From NCBI RefSeq assembly GCF_000317695.1, contig NC_019771.1, positions 1,506,001-1,570,000 on the forward strand: a DNA stretch of 64,000 bases, given 5' to 3'. Below, in pieces: positions 17,625 through 26,061 of the stretch. Position 1 is the stretch's first letter; each line of letters opens with the position of its first letter. This DNA is from Anabaena cylindrica PCC 7122. Lineage in GTDB: Bacteria > Cyanobacteriota > Cyanobacteriia > Cyanobacteriales > Nostocaceae. Below the pieces are notes generated by a model. It saw only the letters and a list, made by a program, of their open reading frames with translations, searched no databases and was not told the origin of the DNA. The position numbers and the translations under genes were made by a program.

Positions 17625-20600
17625 ATGATACAGCCTCCAAAGCAGAAGCGTAAGCGCGGAATTATCCTGACAATCGAAGGATTACAAAAGCTTCAAGCTG
17701 GCAAAATCGCCTTTGAAGAGAAAGAAAATTATGGAAATAGGTATACTCTTGAATATTTAAGTGAACTAGTAAGAGTAAATTCTGTCACCATCTCTAAAGT
17801 ATTATCTCGAGAAGAAGGAGTTGATAAAAAATCAATTGAGCTGTTCTTCCAAGCTTTTAACTTAAAGCTAGATAAAGCTGATTATACAAATTCGGATAAA
17901 ACTCGACACTTAGACTGGGGTGAAGCAATTGGCACACCAGTTTTTTATGGGCGTACAGCAGAAATTGCCACATTAGAACAGTGGATTTTGAAAGATCGCT
18001 GTCAGATAGTCGCGATTTTAGGTATGGGGGGTATTGGTAAAACTTCTCTTTGTGTGAAGCTTGTAGACAAGATCAAGGAAAATTTTGAATATGTGATTTG
18101 GCGATCGCTACAAGATGCTCCACCAATTAATACACTTTTAGCTAGTCTAATTCAATTTCTTTCTGATGAACGGGAAACAGAATTAGTCTTACCAGCAGGT
18201 ACAGGTCAAAGAGTTACACGACTACTTTATTATTTGCAACAGCACCGTTGTTTACTGATCCTAGATAATCTAGAATCAATTTTGCGTAGTGGTAGCCGGG
18301 CTGGACGTTATCGAGAAGGATATGAAGGATATAGTGAACTTTTAAAACGGTTAGGAGAAACAGAACAACAAAGCTGCTTAGTACTGACAAGTAGAGAAAA
18401 ACCCAAAGAGATAGCATCACTAGAAGGACAAGCTTTACGCGTTCGTTCATTCCCTCTCAAAGGTCTTTTAGCAAATGACGGACAAGAAATTTTAAAAGTT
18501 AAAGGAATATGTGCTGCGGAGCCAGAATTGAGAACATTAGTTGAACGCTACGGTGGTAATGCACTGGCTTTAAAAGTAGTTGCTACAACAATTCAAGATT
18601 TATTCTCTGGTAATGTAGCAGAATTTTTAAAGCAAGATGCAGTTGTTTTCGGTGATATTTGGGATATTTTAGAACAGCAGTTTGAACGTTTATCAGACCT
18701 AGGAAAAGAAATATTATATTGGCTGGCAATTAATCATGAGCCAGTGTCACTTGCAGAATTACAAAATGATATTATATCGGCATTACCACCACAAAAATTA
18801 TTAGAATTTTTGGAGTCTTTGGTAAGGCGATCGCTTGTTGAAAAAAATGAAGCACTCTTCACTCTTCAACCAGTAGTTACAGATTATGTAATTAACAAAT
18901 TAGTAGAACAAGTTTGTCAAGAGATCGTCACTGAAAAATTCCAACTTTTTACATGTCATGCTTTAATCAAAGCAACGGCAAAAGACTATGTGAGAAAAAG
19001 TCAAATTCACTTTATCCTTAAACCAGTAGTTGAAAGATTACTTGCCATCTTCAGAAGTAAAAAAACTCTAGAAACTCAGCTAAATCAAATTTTAACAACC
19101 TTACGAGAAACATTTCCCTTAGAACAAAGTTATACTGCTGGCAATATTGTTAATTTGCTGTGCCATCTAGAAACAGACCTCAGTAATTATAATTTTTCTG
19201 ACCTGACTATTTGGCAAGCAGATTTGCGAAATGTGAATTTACACAACACAAATTTTGCTTGTGCAAACTTAGCTAAAAGTGTTTTTGCTGAAACACTTGG
19301 TGGCATTCATTCGGTAGCATTCAGCCCTAATGGTAAGCTCCTAGCTACAGGGGATACCAACGGAGAAGTGCGCCTATATCAGGTTGCAGATGGAAAACAA
19401 CTGCTAATTTGCAAAGACCATACAGGTTGGGTCTGGCCTGTAATTTTTAGTCCCAACGGTCAAGTTATTGCTAGTGGGAGTGATGATAACACAATCAAAT
19501 TATGGGATGTTAACTCTGGTCAATGCCTTCATACTTTACGAGGTCATAGTGGTAGTATTTGGTCACTCACTTTCAGTTCAGATGGTCTGATTTTGGCCAG
19601 TGGTAGTGAAGATACAACAGTAAAAGTGTGGGATATCGTTACTAATCAGTGCCTTCAGACTTTCAAGACACTAGGTGGTCAAGTTTGGTCAGTTGCTTTT
19701 AGTCCAGATAATCACATAATTGCCACCGGAAATGATGACCAAACCATAAAATTATGGGACGTTAATACCAGCAAATGTTGCCAAGTTTTACAGGGACATA
19801 CTCGTAGAGTACAGTCTGTTGTTTTTCATCCCGACGGTAAAATATTGGCAAGTACTTCTCATGACCAAACAGTGAGACTGTGGAGTATTGACAATGGTAA
19901 ATGCCTTGATACCTTCCAAGGTCACACTGACTTGGTAAATTCCATAGCTTTTAGTAGGGATGGTAGTAATCTGGCAACTGCCAGTGACGACCAAACAGTG
20001 ATACTGTGGGATGTTAGTACAAGTCAATGCCTCAATATCCTACATGGACATGACACGCGAGTGTGGTCAGTAGCTTTTAGTCCAGACAAACAAATGGTAG
20101 CTAGTGCTAGTGATGATCAAACAGTGAGACTGTGGGATGTTAAAACTGGTAGATGTCTGAGAGTTATACAGGGTCGCACCAGTGGTATCTGGTCAATTGC
20201 CTTCAGTCCAGTTCGCACAGTACCTTTGGCAGAGTTTGGTTACATATTTGCTAGTGGTAGTAACGACCAAACACTGAGTTTGTGGGATGCCAACACTGGT
20301 AAACGTTTAAAAACCTGGCGTGGACACAGTAGTAGAGTCACATCAGTTGCTATCAGTCCCAATGGTCGTATTCTAGCAAGTGCCAGCGAGGATCAAATAG
20401 TCAGACTGTGGGATATGATCACTGCTAAATGTTTCCAGACTTTGCGTGGACACACCCATCGAGTCTGGTCAGTAGCCTTTAGTCCCGACGGTCAGACCTT
20501 AGCTAGTGGTTCTCAAGACCAAATGGTCAGGTTGTGGGATATCGGTACAGGTAAATGTCTCAAGACCTTACATGGACATACCCATCGAGTTTGGTCTGTT

Positions 20601-21185
20601 GCTTTTAGTCCTGGTGGTCAGACCTTAGCCAGTGGTTCTCATGATCAAACAGTGAAGCTTTGGGATGTATCCACTGGTAACTGCATTGCTACTCTCAAGC
20701 AACATACTGATTGGGTGTGGTCTGTTACATTTAGTGCTGATGGCCAGACCCTTGCTAGTGGTAGCGGAGATCGAACAGTGAAACTGTGGGATGTGTCCAC
20801 TGGTAAGTGTTTAGGTACTTTAGCAGGACATCATCAAGGTGTGTACTCAGTCGTTTTCAGTGCTGATGGTCAAACTCTTGCTAGTGGTAGTGGGGATCAA
20901 ACAGTAAAACTTTGGGATTTCAGCACCGATAAATGTACTAAAACTTTAGTAGGGCATACCAAATGGGTTTGGTCAGTTGCTTTTAGCCCTGACGATCAAA
21001 TTTTAGTAAGCGCTAGTGAAGATGCCACAATTAGACTTTGGGATGTCAAAAGCGGTGAATGCCTGGACGTTTTGAAAAGTCCCAGGCATTACGAAGGTAT
21101 GAATATTAGTGGTATTACAGGTGTAAATTTAGCGACCATTACTACTCTAAAAGCGTTAGGAGCAGTTGAATACCCACAGAATTAG
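17625..21185 (+). CDS. NB-ARC ATPase with pentapeptide segment and 14 WD40 repeats
   Basis: A 1186-residue STAND-type protein. Residues 1-85 form a helical N-terminal region (RYTLEYLSELVRVNSVTISK) like the DNA-binding-like domain that precedes NB-ARC in many cyanobacterial proteins. The NB-ARC ATPase follows: Walker A GMGGIGKT (about 138-145), Walker B LLILDNLE, and an arm region to about 500. A short pentapeptide-like stretch (DLSNYNFSDLTIWQADLRNV) leads into WD40 repeats from about residue 560. I count 14 repeats, enough for two seven-bladed propellers; the eighth has an insertion (VRTVPLAEFG). It ends in the common tail NISGITGVNLAT. Such proteins are thought to be ligand-sensing switches, some in phage defence or signalling; no effector domain is evident here. 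Confidence 0.9.
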   Translation: MIQPPKQKRKRGIILTIEGLQKLQAGKIAFEEKENYGNRYTLEYLSELVRVNSVTISKVLSREEGVDKKSIELFFQAFNLKLDKADYTNSDKTRHLDWGEAIGTPVFYGRTAEIATLEQWILKDRCQIVAILGMGGIGKTSLCVKLVDKIKENFEYVIWRSLQDAPPINTLLASLIQFLSDERETELVLPAGTGQRVTRLLYYLQQHRCLLILDNLESILRSGSRAGRYREGYEGYSELLKRLGETEQQSCLVLTSREKPKEIASLEGQALRVRSFPLKGLLANDGQEILKVKGICAAEPELRTLVERYGGNALALKVVATTIQDLFSGNVAEFLKQDAVVFGDIWDILEQQFERLSDLGKEILYWLAINHEPVSLAELQNDIISALPPQKLLEFLESLVRRSLVEKNEALFTLQPVVTDYVINKLVEQVCQEIVTEKFQLFTCHALIKATAKDYVRKSQIHFILKPVVERLLAIFRSKKTLETQLNQILTTLRETFPLEQSYTAGNIVNLLCHLETDLSNYNFSDLTIWQADLRNVNLHNTNFACANLAKSVFAETLGGIHSVAFSPNGKLLATGDTNGEVRLYQVADGKQLLICKDHTGWVWPVIFSPNGQVIASGSDDNTIKLWDVNSGQCLHTLRGHSGSIWSLTFSSDGLILASGSEDTTVKVWDIVTNQCLQTFKTLGGQVWSVAFSPDNHIIATGNDDQTIKLWDVNTSKCCQVLQGHTRRVQSVVFHPDGKILASTSHDQTVRLWSIDNGKCLDTFQGHTDLVNSIAFSRDGSNLATASDDQTVILWDVSTSQCLNILHGHDTRVWSVAFSPDKQMVASASDDQTVRLWDVKTGRCLRVIQGRTSGIWSIAFSPVRTVPLAEFGYIFASGSNDQTLSLWDANTGKRLKTWRGHSSRVTSVAISPNGRILASASEDQIVRLWDMITAKCFQTLRGHTHRVWSVAFSPDGQTLASGSQDQMVRLWDIGTGKCLKTLHGHTHRVWSVAFSPGGQTLASGSHDQTVKLWDVSTGNCIATLKQHTDWVWSVTFSADGQTLASGSGDRTVKLWDVSTGKCLGTLAGHHQGVYSVVFSADGQTLASGSGDQTVKLWDFSTDKCTKTLVGHTKWVWSVAFSPDDQILVSASEDATIRLWDVKSGECLDVLKSPRHYEGMNISGITGVNLATITTLKALGAVEYPQN

Positions 21186-21268
21186 TCGTTTAGTTCATCT
21201 TTGAGAGTAAGTTAAACATGAAAAACACACTCTCGAACTCAGCACTATTTCTTGACTGAAATTATGTC

Positions 21269-21496
21269 TTAGAAGAAATTTTTCAGCCGTTGGTTCAACC
21301 ATTCACGTGACCCTATTGATATTATTCGGGTACGTTGAATAGTGTCGTAAGTGTAACCATATCTTTTGATATTTAAAGTATCTTTAGGTTTCACAATATC
21401 TCTTGGGGCAAAATGTGGCAGTAGAGATAGTACATCCCCAGGGCCAATATTAGCTGGAGTAGACTGACCTCCATCCCAAGGCCACATCCGGTCATT
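21269..21496 (-). pseudogene. Unrecognised C-terminal gene fragment
   Basis: A minus-strand frame reads WPWDGGQSTPANIGPGDVLS, LLPHFAPRDIV and ends SREWLNQRLKNFF. It has protein-like composition but I do not recognise the family. Its 5' side is interrupted at about 21496 by a TTTTGCAAGAGGTCT motif (21498-21512), a sequence commonly found at the ends of small cyanobacterial repeats, so the upstream part has probably been lost. It could be spurious. Confidence 0.3.
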
Positions 21497-21589
21497 AGAC
21501 CTCTTGCAAAAGTTTTTATCCCACATTCCGCAGATGTGACTCAGATTACTTAGTGGTGCAGAAAACTTTTTGGAGTCTCAAGAAGAGAA

Positions 21590-22622
21590 AACAGTGACAC
21601 GAGAGAATTCAATTCGCATCTCTAAGGGGGAGGACTCTTTTGAGGTAAGGTGGGTAAACTGGGAACAGGAAGATGTTGATAACACAGCCGTTTAATCTCG
21701 CGTAATCCTAATTGTAAGAAACTCAAACCCCGTTGGCTATGCCAATCCAGCATTTTACGTCGACCTTGAGCAACCACCACCAGGGCAACAGCAATAGCAA
21801 TCAAGGAGGCAGCCGCGAGCAGCATCAACAAACAACTCAGAGCTTGAGGGTCGCGCAAGTGGGAGTGGATGAGTTCACTCATCGGCTGACTTATAATCCT
21901 TAAAATGTGGCTCGATGCCTCCAAATCGCTGACCATAGACCTCAAAGGTCTGCAAAGATGGTGGCACATCGGAGAGAACAGCCCAAGGTTCACCCGCTAA
22001 GGAATGTGGAAGTAGCGAAAATCGTAATGAGCAGTTTGAGAAGATTGAAAGCCTCAAAAACCAGTATTTTTCTGAGGCTAACCCAGTGATTAGTATGGAT
22101 AGTAAAAAAAAGAGTTGATTGGTAATTTATACAGAGAAGGAAGTATTTATACTAATAATCTAATCAAGGTATTAGACCACGATTTTCCATCTTTGGCAAC
22201 AGGAATAGCAATCCTCAATCAGACAATATTGATCCCATAACACGCTGGTATCGAGCGTGAGCGTCATCGCCATGCCCTCCCAGGAACTCAAAAACTGCTG
22301 CAACATTGGAAAATAGAAGGTCTCGGCAGTTATTTTGGGATTATGGACAAAGTAGTTTAACCGTTCCATGTGGCTGCGAGCTTTGCAATCCCGATGACTT
22401 AGATAGGGCAGCCAATGGCTCAGACAGGCGCTTTGTGCTTGTAAAATTGCGGCGATATTTTCACAAAAGACTTGCAAATGTCGTTGGTCTTGCGGACAAA
22501 TCCATTGACTTAGTTGCGCTTGCAGTTGACGATAAAGTTGGGGGATTGACATATTGGATGATTTTTTGTCTGGAAACAAGAGCATCCCATGTTGTCCCCC
22601 ACTCTGTCACTCTTGTCTCACC
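21590..22622 (-). mobile_element. Decayed IS4-like insertion sequence
   Basis: A minus-strand transposase is recognisable in pieces (see the pseudogene entry). The right edge is near GAGACAAGAGTGACAGAGTG read on the minus strand (about 22601-22620), and ACAGTGACACGAGAG near 21592-21606 is a poor counterpart on the left, so both borders are approximate. Its right border truncates the small reading frame at 22625-22769. Confidence 0.55.
21622..22585 (-). pseudogene. Transposase gene remnant, IS4-like, with internal loss
   Basis: The 5' part (22172-22585) reads QLYRQLQAQLSQWICPQDQR, SHMERLNYFVHNPKITAETF and MAMTLTLDTSVLWDQYCLIE, the N-terminal half of an IS4-like DDE transposase with its first Asp in LTLDTSV. 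The 3' part (21622 to about 21850) reads VVVAQGRRKMLDWHSQRGLS and FLQLGLREIKRLCYQ, a C-terminal end of the same type. The catalytic core between them is missing or scrambled over 21850-22170, so the gene is dead. Confidence 0.7.
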
Positions 22623-22624
22623 GT

Positions 22625-22769
22625 GATATTCCCCATTTATCAACTTTTCAGGACTTTTCTGCACCACTAAGATTGAGGGGATACGTTTTTTCTTCTTGCG
22701 AGAATTATTGCGCCATTTTTTCAACTTTCTAGCAATCACGTTACTCAGTGTCTTAAATTTGAATTTCAT
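22625..22769 (-). pseudogene. 5' stub of an unknown basic protein, cut by an IS
   Basis: ATG 22769 is preceded by AAAGGAG with a 9-nt spacer, the same leader (AATTAAAGGAGATGAT) as found before the KAS III-like gene upstream in this operon. The peptide is very basic (MKFKFKTLSNVIARKLKKWR, then NNSRKKKKR) and after about 45 codons the frame runs into the decayed IS. The rest of the gene is lost. It starts 46 bp after the O-methyltransferase stop and would be the last gene of the leftward operon. Family not recognised. Confidence 0.5.
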
Positions 22770-22815
22770 GGAAATCATCTCCTTTAATTCGTCAAACATT
22801 CTCTAATTTTTGGCG

Positions 22816-23853
22816 TTACGGTTTACAACCAGTGACAATACTCCAGTATCCAAAAGTCGGTTTCACATCAATATCGATAAAACCTACATCCAGCAACATT
22901 GTTGATAATTCCTTACCTGAATATTGCTGACCTTCTGTCCACAAAAGCATGGCAATGTCATAGGCAGCAACAACCGCAGAATTATTTTTTTGGTCATCGT
23001 ACAGCATTTCATGAATAATGATACGGCCTCCTTTTTCTAAACTGTCAAAGCTTTTTTGGGTGAGAAAACGACATTTTTCTAAAGGCCAATCATGATAAAT
23101 ATCAGAATAAAAGTGGATATCAGCTGTAGAAAAAGGCTGGCTCCACATATCACTGACTTGAGTTTTAATGCGACTTTGTAAGCTATAGTTCTTAATAAAC
23201 TCTTGTGCAACTTCGCATACAGGAGCAAGGTCAAGAATTAGAGCTTGTAAGTTTGGCCATTTCAAAATGGCATTAATTGCATGAACGCCTGATCCCCCAC
23301 CAATGTCTAGCAAGAGTTTGTGTGCTGATAAATCTAGGGCTTCTGGCCAAGCTTGTGCTGGCCCTAAATTACGACTATGGATTGCACGAGTGAAAACACG
23401 GGCTAAGTCAGACTGTTCTTGATGGGTTTGGAATAGTTTTTCACCAGAGTAAATCTGTGAAGAATTAGAAAGTACGGCTTGCTTGATATTTTCAAAGGAG
23501 TACACAGAAGCAGTAGCAACTGTCAAGTTTAAGAAGTCACCTAAATAAGTCGGACTGCTTGGTAAAAGGTAATCTTCTGCAAAGGCAGTCAGTGCATAAA
23601 ATTCATCTTGGATTTGTAATAGCCCCTGAGAAACACTCATGGCTAAGAGAGCTTTAGCTGGACGTTGATGAATTTTGAGCAGTTCGCAGACTTCTGTCAG
23701 AGTCCGTGGTTTTTCGGATAACAGTGGAAACAGTTGGAGATCATAGGCAACTAAGAAGGCTCCAAATCCAATATTGCCAGAAATCATATCCCAAAGTTGG
23801 CGTTCATCTGTTCTGGGTTTGGGGATATCGATACAAGTTTGTTGGTTGATCAT
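22816..23853 (-). CDS. O-methyltransferase, dimeric plant/polyketide type
   Basis: A 345-residue SAM-dependent O-methyltransferase. The N-terminal winged-helix dimerisation domain (FGAFLVAYDLQLFPLLSEKP, LLKIHQRPAKALLAMSVSQG) is followed by the catalytic domain with motif I LLDIGGGSGVHAI at about residues 185-197 and YSDIYHDWP with the catalytic-type His. The family methylates phenols, hydroxyls and carboxyls in antibiotic pathways. It lies 17 bp after the GDSL esterase gene in a four- to five-gene leftward operon, so it is a likely tailoring enzyme of the cluster. No strong ribosome-binding site is seen. Confidence 0.85.
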   Translation of the reverse strand: MINQQTCIDIPKPRTDERQLWDMISGNIGFGAFLVAYDLQLFPLLSEKPRTLTEVCELLKIHQRPAKALLAMSVSQGLLQIQDEFYALTAFAEDYLLPSSPTYLGDFLNLTVATASVYSFENIKQAVLSNSSQIYSGEKLFQTHQEQSDLARVFTRAIHSRNLGPAQAWPEALDLSAHKLLLDIGGGSGVHAINAILKWPNLQALILDLAPVCEVAQEFIKNYSLQSRIKTQVSDMWSQPFSTADIHFYSDIYHDWPLEKCRFLTQKSFDSLEKGGRIIIHEMLYDDQKNNSAVVAAYDIAMLLWTEGQQYSGKELSTMLLDVGFIDIDVKPTFGYWSIVTGCKP

Positions 23854-23870
23854 TTTTTTTAGTAGGTTAA

Positions 23871-24857
23871 CTATTGAATTTTTGACTGTAATTTATCTTT
23901 GCGTAGCAATGTAGCACTCACACCAATTGCCAATATTCCTAATAAACAAGAAGGTTCAGGAATAGACGTTTTCCCAAGTGCTGAGAAGGCTAATTTGCCA
24001 ATTAGCTGATGGGTGGTGGTTGTGGGATGGACTTCATCCCAAAATAAAAACTTGTCTGGGATACATAAAACTGGTTGTGTGGGAATGGTGATAGGTACTA
24101 CTGGTGAGTTTCCAACGCAAGAGTCGGTAACATTTGTCAAATTAAATTTTGCTGGATCAGCGATCGCCTGATTAAATAAGCTATTAACATCAACAGAAAT
24201 AATGTTAATTTCCGGACTAAGTTGCTGACTCAAAACATCGATGGATGTAGCCAAGCCTAAGTTATGGAGGTTAATCAAATTACTCAGAGCGCTGGTAATA
24301 TTGTTATCACCTCCTGTCACAGGAAACTTGCCTAAATCGGGTAAGTTAAGCACCATAATATCTTGAGCGCCAACAGCAGCTAGGGAGGTGATTGCTGTTG
24401 ACAAATTTGCAACTGACTGTTTTGGGTTGGGAAGATTATTGAAAAAGTAATCAAGGTAATCATTAGTGCCAGCCCATAGGATATAAAGAGCATTGGAATT
24501 AGCAGACAAATTCGTTGTTGTAAAATCATTAATTTGTTGCTGCAATCCTGGCAAAATAGACAGCCCCAGATTATCGAATCCTGTAGTCGCACCACCAAAA
24601 GCAAAGTTAGTGTGGGGATTGACAGTTAAATTTAAATTTGATGCTAGATATTCTACCCACAAGGGGCCATTGGAAAAATTGCCATCAAAGTAAGCTGGAC
24701 TTGGGGGTATTGCACCAGATGAGAAATTGAATAAATTTCCTGTATCAGAGAAGCTATCACCAAAGATATAAATCTCTTCGTAACTGTGTGCTGATGCTTG
24801 CATCGGCAACATAAGAGATAGTAGAAAAAATCCTGCTGCCAAAATTTGTTTTTGCAT
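23871..24857 (-). CDS. Exported SGNH/GDSL esterase with PEP-CTERM anchor
   Basis: A 328-residue secreted hydrolase. It has a signal peptide (residues 1 to about 23, ending QASA), block I FGDSFSDTGNLF with the nucleophilic Ser, block III WAGTNDYLDYF with the oxyanion Asn, and block V DEVHPTTTTH with catalytic Asp and His. The C-terminus IPEPSCLLGILAIGVSATLL plus a basic tail is a PEP-CTERM sorting signal, which is cut by an exosortase in the membrane. In an assembly-line cluster it could hydrolyse or transfer an acyl ester outside the cytoplasm; this is inference. Confidence 0.88.
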   Translation of the reverse strand: MQKQILAAGFFLLSLMLPMQASAHSYEEIYIFGDSFSDTGNLFNFSSGAIPPSPAYFDGNFSNGPLWVEYLASNLNLTVNPHTNFAFGGATTGFDNLGLSILPGLQQQINDFTTTNLSANSNALYILWAGTNDYLDYFFNNLPNPKQSVANLSTAITSLAAVGAQDIMVLNLPDLGKFPVTGGDNNITSALSNLINLHNLGLATSIDVLSQQLSPEINIISVDVNSLFNQAIADPAKFNLTNVTDSCVGNSPVVPITIPTQPVLCIPDKFLFWDEVHPTTTTHQLIGKLAFSALGKTSIPEPSCLLGILAIGVSATLLRKDKLQSKIQ

Positions 24858-24910
24858 ACTCCGAGATGGGAAAAGTCAGAAATCTTGTTGAGGCTGTAAC
24901 GCTGAGATGA

Positions 24911-26047
24911 TTAACAAAGAACTAAGTTCTGTTCTTCGGACTGCCTCAACACCGAGTCAAATTCGTGCAGATGTGGCATGGAACCCAATGCTACATCACC
25001 CCAACGCATCACACTAGCAGAGGCGACACCTGCTGCACCCAAGCCATAGATGAGAACCAAGTCATTTTCGTGAATTTTATTTAATTGGGCAGCATAGTAT
25101 AGATTAGCGACGGTAATTACCGGGCCGAGGTTGGCGTAGTGGTGATAGAGATTGATTGTGCGCTCTACATCAATGCCTAGTACCTGGGCGCAGAATTGGG
25201 TTGCCCAAGCAGTGGATGTATTGAAAATAAAAAAGTCAATTTGCTCCATCGTTACACTAGCTGCGGCAACTGCACCTTCACAACACGTCCGCAACTGTTC
25301 TACAGCCGTTCCACGAATTGCTTGATTAGCGCTTTTATCCATTCGCATTCGCACCTGTGGATTACCCTGTTCATCTTCTGTGAGTTTGGCAAAAAAGATG
25401 TCACATAAAGCTGCAGTATGAATGGTTTTTGTCCCCAGAATACCTTGATGTGGTGCTAGTGAACTCACGACAAAAGCTCCTACACCATCACTCATAAACC
25501 ATGAGAGGGTATCGTCTTCATCAAAGAAGCGAGAGTATGAGCATGAAATAACTACTAACACATGGCGGTACTCTTGCGATCGCACTAAGGCACAAGCAGT
25601 TTGTAGCGCCACTGGAGTCACCCCACAGGCGGCATCAATATTCCAAGCTGCACCTTGTAAGTTCAGTTGACGAGCCAAGAAAGCCGCATCACCAAAGCCA
25701 ATTTTTTCTGGCCAAACCGAGGCAACAAGCATTAAATCAACTTCTTGGGGAGTCAAGTTGGCAGCGTCTAGAGCTTGACGAGCGGCTCTTTCTTGAAGCA
25801 TCAGTGAAGATTCATCTGGAGCTAGTACCCAGCGTTGCACAGTACCACGAAAGGGGTCTTGTAGATAAGGCAACATATTGAAGTCAAATTCGTTACGAGG
25901 ATTATTCGTCACCGAAAATAACTTGGCAAGACTTTTTTGCTCTGATTGTGCCACTAACTCTGGGTATTTTTCTCGGTAGTAATCGTTTGTACGTTTAATA
26001 TTGGGCAAGCTTAATGCTAAAGAGCGAATACCTACTGATTGAGACAT
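24911..26047 (-). CDS. KAS III (FabH)-like thiolase-fold enzyme
   Basis: A 378-residue condensing or acyl-transferring enzyme. The active-site Cys is in DAACGVTPVALQTACAL (about residues 125-140). At the place where FabH has PHQ with its catalytic His, this protein has FIFNTSTAW, so Asn replaces His; the downstream Asn is present (YANLGPV). This departs from the FabH Cys-His-Asn triad, so a plain decarboxylative condensation is doubtful. I chose ATG 26047, spaced 9 nt from AAAGGAG, over ATG 26056, which would be too close. The gene begins 14 bp after the ThDP enzyme stop, so the two are translated from one transcript and probably act in sequence. Confidence 0.8.
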   Translation of the reverse strand: MSQSVGIRSLALSLPNIKRTNDYYREKYPELVAQSEQKSLAKLFSVTNNPRNEFDFNMLPYLQDPFRGTVQRWVLAPDESSLMLQERAARQALDAANLTPQEVDLMLVASVWPEKIGFGDAAFLARQLNLQGAAWNIDAACGVTPVALQTACALVRSQEYRHVLVVISCSYSRFFDEDDTLSWFMSDGVGAFVVSSLAPHQGILGTKTIHTAALCDIFFAKLTEDEQGNPQVRMRMDKSANQAIRGTAVEQLRTCCEGAVAAASVTMEQIDFFIFNTSTAWATQFCAQVLGIDVERTINLYHHYANLGPVITVANLYYAAQLNKIHENDLVLIYGLGAAGVASASVMRWGDVALGSMPHLHEFDSVLRQSEEQNLVLC

Positions 26048-26061
26048 GATGATCATCTCCT

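Noticed and set aside
17625..21185. CRISPR-like or VNTR array in the WD40 region
   Set aside because: The repetition has a 126-bp period that follows the 42-residue WD40 unit and diverges as protein repeats do; there are no conserved short repeats with unique spacers.
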